Source: Peromyscus leucopus
Lineage: Eukaryota > Chordata > Mammalia > Rodentia > Cricetidae
NCBI RefSeq assembly: GCF_004664715.2
Contig: NC_051071.1
Span: 4,055,501 to 4,119,500 of the forward strand
Reading direction: 5' to 3'
Length of the DNA: 64,000 nt
The notes beneath the pieces were generated by a model, which ran no database searches, had not been told where the DNA came from, and was given only the letters and a program-made list of their open reading frames with translations. A program made the position numbers and the translations under genes. This document shows positions 46,862 to 58,473 of the stretch, piece after piece; the first letter of the stretch is position 1; the number at the start of each line of letters is the position of its first letter.

Positions 46862-49460
46862 AGTTAAAAAAAGAATAAGGACCAAAACTATGTCCAGTAA
46901 TATTGGTTATATTATTATATTGTTCAGAAAAATCTCGAAAATAGCTGGAAAAGAGGCCCATATTATTCTGATATCATGTAGAATATATCCCATATTTGCC
47001 TTTAATAGGAATACAAATGTTATCATGTCCTATGCAAATAAGAAGTAATTTAAATCCCAAGACAAAATTAAGTGCTGTCCCTTCTCCAGATGAATGAACG
47101 AGTCTATTACTGTCCCAAGGTCCAGGTATAAGCACAGTGTCATTAGTATGGATAACAGGAGCTAGGTTCATCCAATCTATAAGACCAGTACACATGTTCA
47201 GAGGCATTCACTGCAGATGCACATGTCAAAGGAGGATGATGCGCATAAGATCAATACACATGCTCAGAGGTACTCACTGCATATGCACAAGTCAAAGCAG
47301 CTAACATCACCAGAAAGAGATTCTCATAGGCTCTGTGTGTTTCGTAGAATAACTACTCCCTATGTGCACAGGGCTTAACTTGGCCCCAAGTGGGCAGATG
47401 TGACTTCTGATGATATAGTTAATATCTCCTTTTGCCCATTGTGAATGTTCCAGTGGATTCATCTGCAATTTCAGATGTATACAGCTTCCCAATTTTTTTC
47501 AGCCAATCAACCAGAATTTCAAGTCTTAAATTGTTTAAACCATATAGGCCTGTCTAAAGGCAGTTCAGAATGCTCTATAGTTAAATATTTTTGAACTCTT
47601 GACATCATATATAATTTCAGGCAAACTTTAAAAATTAAGAGTAGATAAGGAAAGTATAAGGATATTCCTTGGTGCTCCACTTTTTATTTTATAAGTACTG
47701 TTTTAATATTCTATGTGCCTTGAGGATTGTAAGGAATGCCTATAATATAATCAATATTCCATTCTTTACAGAAGTTCTTAATTTTTTTTTACTACTATAG
47801 ACTTACCACTTTCAGTTTTTATCTAAGTAGGCACTCTTACAACAGCGAAAGTTTGTATAAGAGAAGAGCATACTGCAGAAGAATTCTCTGAGGATTGAGG
47901 CACAGACCAAAGAAATTTAGAATATGTATCAATGCACATGTGCAGGTATGGCATCTGAGGCACAAGAGAAAAGTGAGTAACACCCCTTTGCCATAATTCA
48001 TTAGTATTTTAATCTTTGGGATTAACTCCAGGTATATGACTATGACAGTGTAAAATAGTACAAACATGACATTCTTGCACAATTTTTCTTGCTTATCTAA
48101 GTGGGATGTGGTATTGTACATAAAGTTTATCAGCATTAACATGTGGATATTGATGTTCCTATTCTGGGGAAGTAAAAATAGGGCAAGTTAATGCATAAAC
48201 TTGCTTATTTCCTTCTGCAAAACAACCAAAGAGGTTAAAAAGTATGTATGAATATGAGTAATGAACAAAGGATGTATGCAGACTAAACCAGATGTTGTAG
48301 TTCCTGTAGTAATGGGAGCATAGCAGGATGCAAAGATGAAATTAAAGTAGTTTCTATTGCTGGAAATAATCCTATAGTATAAGCAGAACCTGAAATGATA
48401 TTTGAGGGTTTATGAATTAACCATAGTAGATGATTCAAAACAGCCAGTTCTACTGTTGGTTTGAGGTAAAAAAAAAAAAAAGTATTAATCGATTGATGAA
48501 TATCTAGGCCATGAATCTCTCCTATCCGTTAGATGAGCATCAATAAAATAAGCATTTGCTGTGGAATGGGAGAAGGCTGGACAATTTTTGTAATGACAAA
48601 TTCAGTTTGTATGAGAAAATCCCACAGCTTGTCACATGGATAATGATTTCCAATACTTCCATGGTACTCTGCAAATGAATTTGAAAATCAATGGAGTTCT
48701 TTAATACTCTTAAAAACTGGTTGTCAGTTAAGGGTAATATAATATAGAAAGGATCAAATCTATATAACTGTTGACATCAGGTCCTCCCCTAATTTACTAA
48801 TTGAGCAAGAGCAGCAAAGCAAGCAGTATTTTATGGCCCTTATGGTTTAAATAAATCAGTTCCAAAAATTTATCCTCTTGTGCTATAACACCTGTAGGAA
48901 ACTGTTTAAGTGGGGGAAATAAGTAAATTTAAAGACAGTGAAGGATCCACATAAAACACAAATGTCACTTTTAGTCTGGATTAAAATGCCTATAGTTCTT
49001 TTCATGCCTCTCTAGAGGACTATTTGAGGACTATCCAACACTGTCTCTTCTTCTAGAGTTTTAAATAGATTGTGTAGCTAGAGTTTTCTTGCCTGGCCCA
49101 TAGTCAGGACAAATCTCTCTCACTTGCCAGTCCCACAGCCACTCAGACCCAACCAAGTAAACATACAGAGACTTATATTACTTACAAACTGTACGGCCAC
49201 AGCAGGCTCCTTGTTATCTAGTTCTTATATATTAAATTAACCCATTTCTATTAATCTGTAAGTTGCCACATGGCTTGTGGCTTACTTGTATCTTCATATG
49301 TTGCTTTTCATGGTGGCGGCTGGCAGCTTCTTCTCTGCCTTCCTGTTCTCTCAATTCTTCTCCCTGTTAGTCCCACCCCTTCCTGCCTGGCTACTGGCCA
49401 ATCAGTGTTTTATTTATCAATCAGTCATCCACAGCAAGATTGGTTAATGCATAATTAGGT
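46862..49460 (-). pseudogene. ERVK pol-env remnant, minus strand
   Basis: Reading leftward: a connection-domain piece (about 49460-48900, motif NLFKTLEEE spanning the nested LTR), an RNase H-like stretch near 48560 (NAYFIDA), an integrase-like stretch (about 48140-47840, LYVQYHIPLR and YLHMCIDTYSKF), and an env-like surface piece (47207-46974, DTVLIPGPWDSNR). All domains have stops and frameshifts. The wording differs from the 29.8-32 kb pol, so it is a second class II lineage. The catalytic set of the integrase is not complete in any one frame. Confidence 0.8.
49073..49436 (-). mobile_element. Solo LTR nested in ERV pol, target duplication AGATTG
   Basis: AGATTG at 49067-49072 and 49437-49442. 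Removing the LTR rejoins the pol frame around ALTNLFKTLE. Same family as 19629 and 29443. Confidence 0.92.
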
Positions 49461-49462
49461 AT

Positions 49463-49530
49463 TCCTAAAGTAGGGCTAGAACATTTGCTCAGCATGTGCA
49501 AGGGCATGAATCGAGTACCAAATAATAATA
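49463..49530 (+). mobile_element. ID SINE fragment
   Basis: 'catttgctcagcatgtgcaa' with an AAT-rich tail. Confidence 0.55.
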
Positions 49531-49751
49531 ATGTTAACAGTAATAGGAATTGTAATGAAGCACAACAACTTAGACTATATTTCCAATTCTCTTACTTTTG
49601 TTATTGATGTTGTTGTTAAGAATGTCCATTTGAAATCTAGGTGGTTACATGTGATCATAGCTACAGAAGTCCCCAAAGCAATTGTAGATGGTTAAATCAT
49701 TAAATCAGCATAGAAACTTTACAGGATTTTTTTTTGTCTTTTTGAGTTTGT

Positions 49752-49793
<42 letters not shown>
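49752..49793. repeat. (GT)n microsatellite
   Basis: About twenty-one GT units. Confidence 0.97.
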
Positions 49794-49794
<1 letters not shown>

Positions 49795-49907
49795 ATTTTC
49801 TTAGCTTTAACTCCTCCCAGATCCTCCACCTACCCAAATCCATAAAATTTTAAAACAAAGTTATGCACAATATTAAATAGTGTGTGTGGTCTGGCCTGAT
49901 GGAGCCT

Positions 49908-50240
49908 GTTGTGGTTTGAAAAAAAATGGCACCCATAGGCCCATAAGGAGTGGCACTGTTAGGAGGTGTGGCCTTGTTGGAGTGGGAGCATGGGATTTGA
50001 GGTTTCAGAAGCTCAAGCCAGGCCCAGTGGCTCACTCTCTCTTCCTGCTGCCTGAGGATACAGATGTAGAACTCTTGGCTACCTCTCCAGCACCATGTCT
50101 ACCTGCATGACACCATGTCTTCCTGCCATGATGATAATAGACTAAACCTCTGAACTATAAGCTCCCCCAATAATTGGTTTCCTTTGTAAGAGCTATGTGG
50201 TCATGGTGTCTCTTCACAGCAATAAAACCCTAACTAATAC
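49908..50240 (+). mobile_element. LTR, MaLR (ORR1-like) type
   Basis: Starts TGTTGTGGTTTGAAA and ends CCCTAACTAATACA, with 'aggaggtgtggccttgttgg' and 'catggtgtctcttcacagca' in the order I associate with rodent MaLR LTRs. Overlapping frames on both strands are not genes. Confidence 0.72.
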
Positions 50241-50950
50241 AGAGCTATAGCTTACAACTATAAGAACAATCTATAAGGCATCTGGAGTAAAATCTAGCAT
50301 ATGGCCACAGGCAGACATATGTTCTTTTGGGCTTGAAGACTTGATAATGTTGAGAGACTTCTTTATAAGCCTCATATTACCTTGACTATGACCATCAGGC
50401 ATGTCTGTTTTTCTCCTCTTATTCTCTCTGTGACATAGGATATGAGTATTTATAGATGCTGATACCAGATAAATGTATATAAAAATAAATCTGGTTCTTT
50501 TTCCACTTCTAGTACAGGATAACATTAGCATATTTTCCATATGAATAGGGACTGTCATGTGCCATATGTTCAATACCATATGGTGCTGTGCCTGTTTGAA
50601 ACCTTTAATATAGCACAAAAGCAAAGAGACTTAGAGTGAAATATTTATGGTGCTTTGTGGCTTAAAGTTTTTGAGCATTACAGATCCTAAATTAGCTTTC
50701 TACATATATGTCATGGAATGAGCTATAAATAACTAGGAAAATTAACTGAGCAAGAACAGCTTTGGGTAAAATAAAAAGTTAGTAGCATTTGAGTTTAAAG
50801 TAGGCAAGATCTGAGAGGTCTTGAAATCAGAGATCATTTTAGTGGGTATACAAAGAAATCAAACTAGGAAACAACATGGCTAAAAAAGATGCAGGAAATA
50901 TTTACCCTAAAATGGCTCAAAAATTAGATTTGGCAGCAGAGGTGGAAATG
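50241..50950. other. Intergenic DNA
   Basis: The 117-aa minus-strand frame at 50624-50271 has no feature I recognise. A G run (nine to ten G) lies near 50958. Confidence 0.35.
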
Positions 50951-50964
50951 GGTGGATGGGGGGG

Positions 50965-51110
50965 GGGCAGGGGGTTGAAACAGGTTTCCCTAAATAGCCC
51001 TTGGTGACACAGAATTCAATATATAGTGTGAGATGGTCTTGAAATTGTAGCAATTCTCCTGTCACTTCTTCCTCAGTGCCAAGATTACATATTTGCCATT
51101 ATGCTTGGTG
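50965..51110 (-). mobile_element. Old B1 SINE
   Basis: Diverged antisense B1 ('tgaaacaggtttccctaaat', then 'tcctcagtgccaagattaca'). Confidence 0.55.
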
Positions 51111-51411
51111 AGTATTAATTTCTTTTTTTAATTCTGGCTGACCTGATGTGTACCACTGCACCCAGCATTAATTAGATCTCTTAAGCATATGTTCCATATT
51201 GTATGTGCCTTCATGACCTCATGAAATACCAATTGAGGACCTTTTCTTATTTTATGTATGTATGTGGTATATGTGTTCATATGTGTGTGCACATGTGTGA
51301 ATGTGCACACTGGTGCCAGAAGTAGAGGTCTGATGTCTTCCTAGTCACTTCTTCACCCTATTTTTTAACTATGCTTTTATTAGGCAAACATACTTGGTTG
51401 CTAATATATAA

Positions 51412-51423
<12 letters not shown>

Positions 51424-51463
<40 letters not shown>

Positions 51464-51609
51464 GTTTTTCGAGACAGGGTTTCTCTGTGTAGCTTTGCGC
51501 CTTTTCCTGGAACTCACTTGGTAGCCCAGGCTGGCCTCGAACTCACAGAGATCCGCCTGGCTCTGCCTCCGAGTGCTGGGATTAAAGGCGTGCGCCACCA
51601 CCGCCCGGC
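51424..51609 (-). mobile_element. B1 SINE, young-looking, with target duplication
   Basis: Poly-T of about forty bases, 'tttttcgagacagggtttct', and right end 'gcgtgcgccaccaccgcccg'. Flanked by TAAATTTACTTTTTT at 51409-51423 and from 51610. The very close match to the consensus suggests recent insertion. Confidence 0.96.
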
Positions 51610-51623
51610 TAAATTTACTTTTT

Positions 51624-51960
51624 TATAAAACATTTTTTGTTCATTGGTTCTTTGGGCATTTCACACCATGTACCCAATCACACTAATTTCCAAGTCCTTC
51701 CATATCCACCCTCCACCCTTGTAACCTCCATTCAAAAAGAAAATAAGAAAAAAACCTGTCTCACCATCTCCTCTGGGCAATGGCCTGCTCCTCTATCAAT
51801 CACTGCCTTTTCTCATAACAGTCACAGCTATGGCATGTCCAGTTCCGCTGTGCATGTACCACTCTGCTCCTCTGTCTTTTCCACCTCTGCATCACATATT
51901 CATTCATCATAGTAACATTGGAAGCTGCTCTCCACCCTATCTTTTGAGACATTGACCTCT
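51624..51960 (-). mobile_element. Antisense copy of a rodent retroposon 3' region
   Basis: 'ttcattggttctttgggcat' and 'tccaccctccacccttgtaa' look like the antisense 3' part of the family seen at 46200-46560. The assignment rests on recall and on the A-rich, pyrimidine-rich layout. Confidence 0.4.
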
Positions 51961-52469
51961 CACCGGACCTGTTACTTGTTGATTTAACTAGACTAGCTGA
52001 CCAGGATCCCCAGTCCTAGGATCTGAACTGACATCCTCATGTCTGCATGGTAATCACTCTACCAACTGAGCCATCCCCATAGCCCGTTTTATTTTCTGAC
52101 ACAAAGTCTCCTGTTTTCTAGGCTGGCTTTGAACTTGATATGGGGCTGAAGATGATTTGGGGCTTCTGGTCGCCTGCCTCCACCTTCTGAGTGCTAGGAT
52201 TAAGGGCATGTGTCACCAATCTGATTTATATGGTACTGAAGAAGCATGCCACGCAAGCACTCTACCAAATTTAGCTACATCTTCAGCCTTATTGAGGTTC
52301 TTCTATCAGTTACTATGCTGGTTCCTAGAGAAATAAGAAATGACAGATGAATGCTTGACGTCAAGGAGTTTGCAATCTGGTGGGGGAAGGAAGAAAATAC
52401 GTTTTTAAACACTTATAATTAAAAAGTTATAAGCAGAATCAAGTACTCCTAATAAGAGAGTAAACTATT
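51961..52469. other. Intergenic DNA with old SINE pieces
   Basis: Antisense ID-like piece at about 52010-52085 and antisense B1-like piece at about 52090-52215. No gene. Confidence 0.4.
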
Positions 52470-52715
52470 CTATTTTACTTTCTGTTGCTGTGATAAAATA
52501 CCCTTACCACAAGTAACTTAAAGAAGAAAGGGTTTATTCACCTTATGAATCCACTTCACAGTCCTTCATGAGGAAAGTTAAGGCAGGAACTTCGAGGTGG
52601 CCTGCTTGCTATTCCACAGAGTGGTACCTCTGACCATTAGAGTCAAGAAGTACAGCAAGAATCATGGAGGATGATACTTTCTAGCTGGCTCAGGGATCAG
52701 CTTATGCTTAGCTAG
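52470..52715 (-). mobile_element. Rodent interspersed repeat (family of 5765-6178), partial
   Basis: 'gttgctgtgataaaataccc' and 'agaagaaagggtttattcac' are shared in order with 36148-36535. Confidence 0.55.
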
Positions 52716-52720
52716 ATTTT

Positions 52721-52739
52721 GTTTTTATTTATTTATTTA

Positions 52740-52775
<36 letters not shown>

Positions 52776-52787
52776 TTTATTATTTAT
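52721..52787. repeat. (TTTA)n/(CTTA)n microsatellite
   Basis: TTTA units, about nine CTTA units, then TTTA again; it directly precedes the provirus target site. Confidence 0.95.
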
Positions 52788-52793
52788 CTGTTT

Positions 52794-53884
52794 TGTCACG
52801 GACTGGCCCATCGGGTGTACCATGACCATAGGAGAACCAGGCCTTGGGTAGTCAGAAAGGCAAGGATTCAGCGAATGACAGACAGACAACACACTCAGAA
52901 GTGGTTTGAATCTGTTGTAATTTTACTTTTGTAAATCAGTAGTTTATATACAGAAAAGAAAACTATCAAGTCATACAAGGAACAACAAGAGCTTGGCAAT
53001 AATTTAATTACATCATCTTTAAAAAACAGCAAGCACACAATTGTTAATCGGCGCTAGACATATCGCTTTATTCACAAGAACTTTATGACCCAAAGAGTAG
53101 TTTGTGATTTTTAAACTTAATACAGTCTCTAGACTTGTGTAGATTTTTTGTGGTTGTAGTTGTGTCTTTTATCTTATCTCAGCAGCTTTTTAGTTTATTA
53201 TATATTTTTATTTTTTTGGTTTTTATGACCCACTTAGTCAATTTGGATGCTGTAGACCCTCTCTAAATCTTTTTTTTAGTTTTTTACCACATTTTTTAAA
53301 AAAAATATGAAACCTTTTTACCTGTTGGAATATGGACTCTTGTACTTTTTTGTCTGTAAGGGGAAGAGGTTTTGTTGTAGTACTTAAGTTTTCCATGTTG
53401 AACTTTTTCAACAGAGGGGCCCACCATCTGTTTTTTATGAGATAATGTTTTTTATTATAAATCACTTTAGTTGGGATTCCTAAAGGATTCCTAGTGGGTG
53501 AGTGTTTATTCCCTAGAAGTGTTTGAACTATTATACTTTTTTTTATCTAGTGGCTTGGGATCTTAAAAAATAGCTCATTTTGTTATATTTAATTAAGATC
53601 TATGTCCAGCTTTCCCTTTCCTCTATAGTTTACAACCCAAGCATTTATTAATTTTGGCTGTGTTTTATAGATTAATTAGAACATTATCAGAAAAGCAGTT
53701 ATACAGAACCCATAGCCCAGAGAGCTCATGATCTGTGAAGCACATCTCCTTCGAGAAGGAGGCATAACACTTGCACTCTGTCAGGGACCTCCAGGTAGCT
53801 TAGTCCCATAAGCATGTATTTCCCATCAGCTATTATAGACATAATTGTTTATGTCACACGGACGACACTGGAGTTAGTGTGGCG
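52794..53884 (-). mobile_element. 3' LTR of the provirus, hypermutated
   Basis: 1091 bp, partner of 58474-59542. Ends match the 5' LTR except for the TG start, which has become CG. The middle part (about 53090-53650) has about fifty positions with T where the 5' LTR has C, against about four of the reverse kind. An 11-bp duplication of 'ggattccta' plus two A is present near 53485. Confidence 0.95.
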
Positions 53885-54640
53885 TTTTTTGGTTTTTGTT
53901 TTTAAGGTGCAGCTCCAGCAGATCACACCTCATTGTGTGTAGGGAATGTAGAATAATTCTAAAAAGATAAGGAAATAATAGCACAACCAAAAGAAAAAAA
54001 GACAAGGAAATAAGAGCACATCCAAAAGAAAAATAAGAATCAATATCCAATGAATGCAAAGTATTGTGTCCAATCTAGAGGATTAAGAGAGTGGACATCT
54101 GACTCAAGATCATGAGCTAAGGCATCTAAAGAGCCATTCTTTAAATGAGCTTTGTTCATAGTTGTGATATTTTTTTTGTAAAGCTTTCATGTTATGAGTG
54201 GTATTTGAATCTTTTTAGACTTTTCGTAGATGATTTTTTTACCTTTTTTAAACTTTGACTAGCATTATAAGGCAGAGGAGTGACACAAATATATTGATAT
54301 GCAGTATGACACCTAGTCTCTAATCTATTCTGAATATTAGCCAAATCTTGTCCAAGAGCCAGTAGCACTTTTTTAATATATTAATCTTTGTTTTTAATTT
54401 TTTATCTATAAGGGACTGTTTTGACAAAGCCAAGGTAACATTTTTATTTAATTTATTAAAAAATGAGCAGTATGAATTTTTTGCATTAAGGTGGTTGTAG
54501 CTACAGCAAAGGTGGTAATAATAGCTATCAAGGCAGATATGCCTAAAATTAATGCAGCAACAGTACTTGTAATAGTAATGAGTATAGTGATGCCCAAAAT
54601 TAAAGTAGCAATAAATCTTTTAGCCTATTGAGAACATTAG
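53885..54640 (-). pseudogene. Proviral env transmembrane-subunit remnant
   Basis: On the minus strand, a hydrophobic stretch at about 54600-54490 (TILITITSTVAALILGISA) resembles a fusion-peptide region, and a second near 54050-53960 (ALISLSFFLLVVLLFPYLF) resembles the membrane anchor. Between them are stop-broken helical-type sequences. The surface subunit is not recognisable. A purine-rich tract (minus strand) adjoins the LTR at 53885-53905. Env would have mediated entry; this copy cannot encode it. Confidence 0.65.
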
Positions 54641-56400
54641 CAATTTCTTTGATAGCATATGTTAAATAGGCACCTCAGCCATATTTCCCAGGTTAGGAAA
54701 TCAATATTCCAGCCTTTTGTTAATAAATGAATGATAAGGGGCAATGTAATCACCTCATTTTTTTTTTTGAAATTTGGGGTGTAGTTGGGGATCCAAAAGG
54801 CTGGAATGTTGACCAAGTCCAGGAAGAGCAGACTGTTTTATTTGTTGTCCAGGTGATATAGGACCATCTGAGGCTAGGGACGTATAGGCAGCAGTTTGAG
54901 TAGCCTGTAACGTTTAAGTGATTAGAAATCTGTTGGAACAAATATATATTAATGGGCAGAATATGAAATTAAGAAATTTTAAAGAGGAAATTTTTTTAGG
55001 TGTACATTTGGAAATTTTAAGTGCATGTTTTTGGCAGATGAGAAAGGGGGGTTCCAATATTCAGAGAGAGAAAAAAGATGTGTCCCTCAAGGAAATAGGA
55101 AGTTGGGGAAACAAACCATAGATTGATAGTACTTTTTTGAAGTCCGTCTTTGTCTGTGGGCATTGGTGGGTTTAGATCTCTTGAAGTCTGTGAGAACCTT
55201 CTTAAAGAGACAAAAATTTTAAATGGTATTTTATTAGAGCAAAATTATGAAACTTTGGAGTCTCAATATAAGGGTAGAATAGCAAGAGAGAAATCTGAAA
55301 CATGTTTTATTTTTTATATACCTTAACTCACTTTTTAAATAATTATTTAAGCCTTTTTATCCTCAGATTTTTATAACGTGTTTTTACATATTTTAATAAC
55401 TTGTATTTTATATACTTTTTTAAAAACTTTTTTTAATATTTTTATATCTAAAACCTTTATATCTTAGACCCTACATAAATTTTACTTATACTTAAACCTC
55501 ACGACTTACTTTAACTTTAAAGTTAGACTTTAAAGTTCCACATTTTTATACCTCAGACTACTTACTCAGACCCAAAATACCACATACTCCAACCCTCATG
55601 ACATGTTTAAGCCTTTAAATTTTTACATCTTAAACTGTTTCCTTAAACCAAAAAAATCATTTATTTAAACTTTTATCTGAACCAAAAATAATTTGAAACC
55701 AATTCTCTTAAATGATGGCAAGTATTTGTAACCCATGGAACTCAAATGACCAAAACGCATGTAAATTTTTATTTTTCCTGTGGAAACAAAAGCATAATTT
55801 TCCCAGTATCTTGAACTGGTAATTTAACATTTTTTTAAAGCAATATCAGGACAGACAAGAGTTAACAAGAGAAGTTGTTGACTGGCAGAAGAGACCTTGA
55901 AGTCTCTCTCTTTCTCTTCCAGGAAAATAAGGTAGGTCAGTAGACAGAAACAAATAATATTTACACAGACAATCTAAGTATGGGTACATTAATTTTTTTA
56001 AGGGAAAATTTTAAGGATATCAATATGTATTTATTTCTTAGAGGAATTAGTCTGTCTTATATTTATATCTTTTTTATTTATATTTTTTTATTTTTTATTC
56101 TTTTTACCCAGCCTTTTCCTAGGGGGGGGGCAGGATCTGCAGCCCCCTTAGTGAGGTCCTAGCTGAGGCAACGATTAGGGGTTGCCTCTTCTTAGATGGA
56201 CAATCCCCAAGATATGCCTCCATCTTGGACAATCTCTGAGAAGAGCTGCTGCTCTGCCCTAGAAAGTCTTCTTGATTACCTTTTTAATATCTCTGTTCCT
56301 GACACACCAGGTATTGTTGCCTGGAGGTCCAGCCTCCAGTAGCACAGAGCATGAAAGGAATCCACAGCATCGGCAATTATTAGACTTTTGATGTGAGGGG
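54641..56400 (-). other. Proviral region lacking pol, AT-rich and degenerate
   Basis: No polymerase motif is visible. From 55319 to 55700 the plus strand is strongly T-rich, with a loose repeated phrase of CTTATACCTCAGACC type. This is where pol and the env surface region would be expected. It is either deleted and replaced or mutated beyond recognition. Confidence 0.6.
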
Positions 56401-56429
56401 GTAAAGCTTAACTCTCTGAGGCCAACTAA

Positions 56430-56760
56430 AAGGGATCTTAATCTCTTTCTAATTATCTGAATCTACCACATCTGGTATGACTTTGAAATGCTTTTTATAA
56501 TTGGATCTACTTCCAATGATAAGTCCCACTGTACCTTGTGGTAATTTACCCAACACTTTAGTGAGAACTGTAGTCACTCCATCCCATGAGGACAGGGTGA
56601 TGGCCTGTGCACTTGCAAGATCTAGTCCTGCACTACCAGATGTTGCCCTAGGTAAGTCATGGATAGTAAATTCTGGAGCCTCAGGGTCGAGGTCTGTATT
56701 AGCCTCTCTTGATTTACCGGGGCTGAGAGGATGCCCCTCTTCTAGTTTTTTGAGTTAGTG
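56430..56760 (-). pseudogene. Retroviral dUTPase domain remnant
   Basis: Minus-strand reading shows the conserved trimeric dUTPase motifs in order: TSGSAGLDLAS (motif 1), PQGTVGLIIG followed by SRSN-like residues (motif 2), and IPDVVDSDN (motif 3), ending at a stop. dUTPase hydrolyses dUTP to dUMP and pyrophosphate and limits uracil in viral DNA. In betaretroviruses it lies between nucleocapsid and protease. The downstream protease is not found. Confidence 0.82.
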
Positions 56761-56782
56761 CTCTTATCACCCTTTTTTCTTG

Positions 56783-57157
56783 TTAAAGGAGTTCCATCTT
56801 TGTGGAACTTGGATTTGTATTCATTCCTTCAGTGTCTTCCTTTTTGACACCGTGATCATAATCCAGGAGCCGTATTTTTACAGTCCTTGTTGCCTTGCTC
56901 TGTACATGCCTTTTGCATGTGGCCTGTTTGCCCACACTTGAAACAGGAGGGTTCTGGGGATTGATTATTGCTGCCCCATATGTTTTCTTTACATAAGCGC
57001 TAAATCTCTGTCCATTTATAGCTGCAACATATGCCATACCTTGGACAACTGCTGTTGAGGCATCCATGTAAGGCTTGATATAATCCTGTAGAGTACCTGT
57101 CTTTCTTACAGGTCTGATAAGATCTTGACACAAGGGGTTGGCATTTTCCCATGCCAA
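56783..57157 (-). pseudogene. gag: Gag C-terminal capsid and nucleocapsid region, frameshifted
   Basis: A 124-codon frame continues the capsid C-terminal domain. Near 56950 the zinc knuckle [14 protein letters not shown] (CX2CX4HX4C) lies in a different frame from the upstream part, showing a frameshift. A second knuckle is degraded (RCQKGRH with its final Cys lost). The nucleocapsid binds genomic RNA through these knuckles. Confidence 0.85.
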
Positions 57158-57693
57158 CTGTTTAAGGAGAATGTCAGTCCCCTCTGAGGGGGCATCATTC
57201 TATTAACTGCCTCTTCTAGTCTAGAGACAAAGTCTTGATAGAGCTTCTTATTGGATTCTCTTATACCTGAGAGAGCAGTTCCCTTGGTTCCAGGAGGAGG
57301 CAATTTTTTTATGCATTGACTGCATGAGGGTAGTAGCCTCCAGGACATCTTTAGGAATGAAGGTGGCAGAGACTGAGGGGTGGCATAAGCTCCCATCCCC
57401 AAAAGCATATCCATACCTGGTTTGGCTCCTCTTTTCTTTAAAAAGGAAGCCATAGTTTCTTTAGACCTATCTTCATAATCCATCCTCCAGAGGATATAAC
57501 CCCCTGGACTCAAGGTTGCCTTTGTTGTCTGATGCCAGTCATAAGGTGTAAGCCATAAACTGGGAACCATGTCCAATACCTGGATGATATATGGTGCTGA
57601 TGGGCCAGCTGTTTTAACAGCTAACTGTAGTTCTTTAAGAGTCTTAAGGGGAATAGGTTCCCAAGCAGGTTCTTCCCCATCTAAGGCTTCCAC
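57106..57693 (-). pseudogene. gag: Gag capsid domain frame (195 aa)
   Basis: Betaretroviral capsid-type sequence. The N-terminal part has WEPIPLKTLKELQLA and PYDWHQ. The major homology region is visible as SNKKLYQDFVSRLEEA near 57245-57200. Capsid assembles the viral core. The frame ends just past the major homology region and the adjacent 56783-57157 frame takes over in an overlap, so at least one frameshift separates them. It is long for a decayed element, which suggests a fairly young insertion or mutations sparing the 5' half. Confidence 0.9.
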
Positions 57694-57771
57694 CGGGAAG
57701 GTGAATGTAGTATCTCTAGTTCACCTTGTTTTTTCCATAGCTCCTCTAAAGCCAGAAGGGATCAGAGGGCA

Positions 57772-58329
57772 TCATTTAGGTTTTTGCTTTACAACCTTAA
57801 TGGGATAGATATGACCGTGATGGTGGTCCCTATCCTCAGAGGGGCCATACTTAGCTGCCTCCTCATCTAGGTCCCAATCATTGTCATTATCATTCTTGGC
57901 TTTCACACAACAGGCACCTTCTAATAACAACTCCTTACTACTTGAGGAGGGCTTACTTGAGCTGGTACCATATGATTTAGTCTTTGATGATATTGGCTCT
58001 GCCTCATGTACAGAAGCTGTCTTCTGTGCTAGACCTTCAAAATCAGTAGAGTCAGTTAGTAACTCTCTCATCTGCAACCATAATGGATATGCATGGGGAG
58101 GGAATTCCCCTTCACCATTTTTTTCAACATATTTTCTCATTTCCTTCCCCACGCGTTTCCAATCTGGCAGAGTAAGGGTGCCTTCCTCAGGGAACCAAGG
58201 ACTCACCTTCTTAATAAAGGCAAAGAACTCTCCCAGTGATTGCTCCAATACTTTTAACCCCCTGCTTGCCATCATATGCTTAAACACTGACATAAACAGC
58301 CTTTCTTGCTTTGACTCATGTTGCTCCAT
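57772..58329 (-). pseudogene. gag: Gag matrix/N-terminal frame (185 aa)
   Basis: Starts at an ATG about 125 bp downstream of the primer-binding site, the usual gag position. The N-terminal half (RLFMSVFKHMMASRGL, LPDWKRVGKEM) is typical of betaretroviral matrix, followed by a serine/lysine-rich linker and an acidic DNDNDWDLDEEAA segment. Matrix targets Gag to membranes and directs assembly. The N-terminus lacks the usual myristoylation glycine at position 2 (it reads M-E-Q). It is separated from the capsid frame by a stop or frameshift at about 57700-57770. Confidence 0.9.
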
Positions 58330-58453
58330 GTTTCCTCAAGATTACTTGCCCTTAACTGATCATCCTTTATCGGCGGAACTGCAGCTTCCTGGCAAGAGAC
58401 AATCCTAAGCCTAGAAAGAAAGAAAAAGGGGGAGAGAATTACCTGTCCCAAGG

Positions 58454-58471
58454 GTCTCTGTTCGGGTGCCA
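58454..58471 (-). promoter_or_regulatory. Proviral primer-binding site, tRNA-Lys3-like
   Basis: Minus-strand TGGCACCCGAACAGAGAC, two bases from the 5' LTR end. It resembles the tRNA-Lys3 primer complement with two G-to-A-like changes. Confidence 0.88.
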
Positions 58472-58473
58472 CC

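Noticed and set aside
50271..50624. 117-codon minus-strand frame
   Set aside because: No recognisable motif, AT-rich DNA, and no supporting context.
57881..58408. 175-codon plus-strand frame
   Set aside because: Exact antisense of the gag matrix region, which has clear family features on the other strand.
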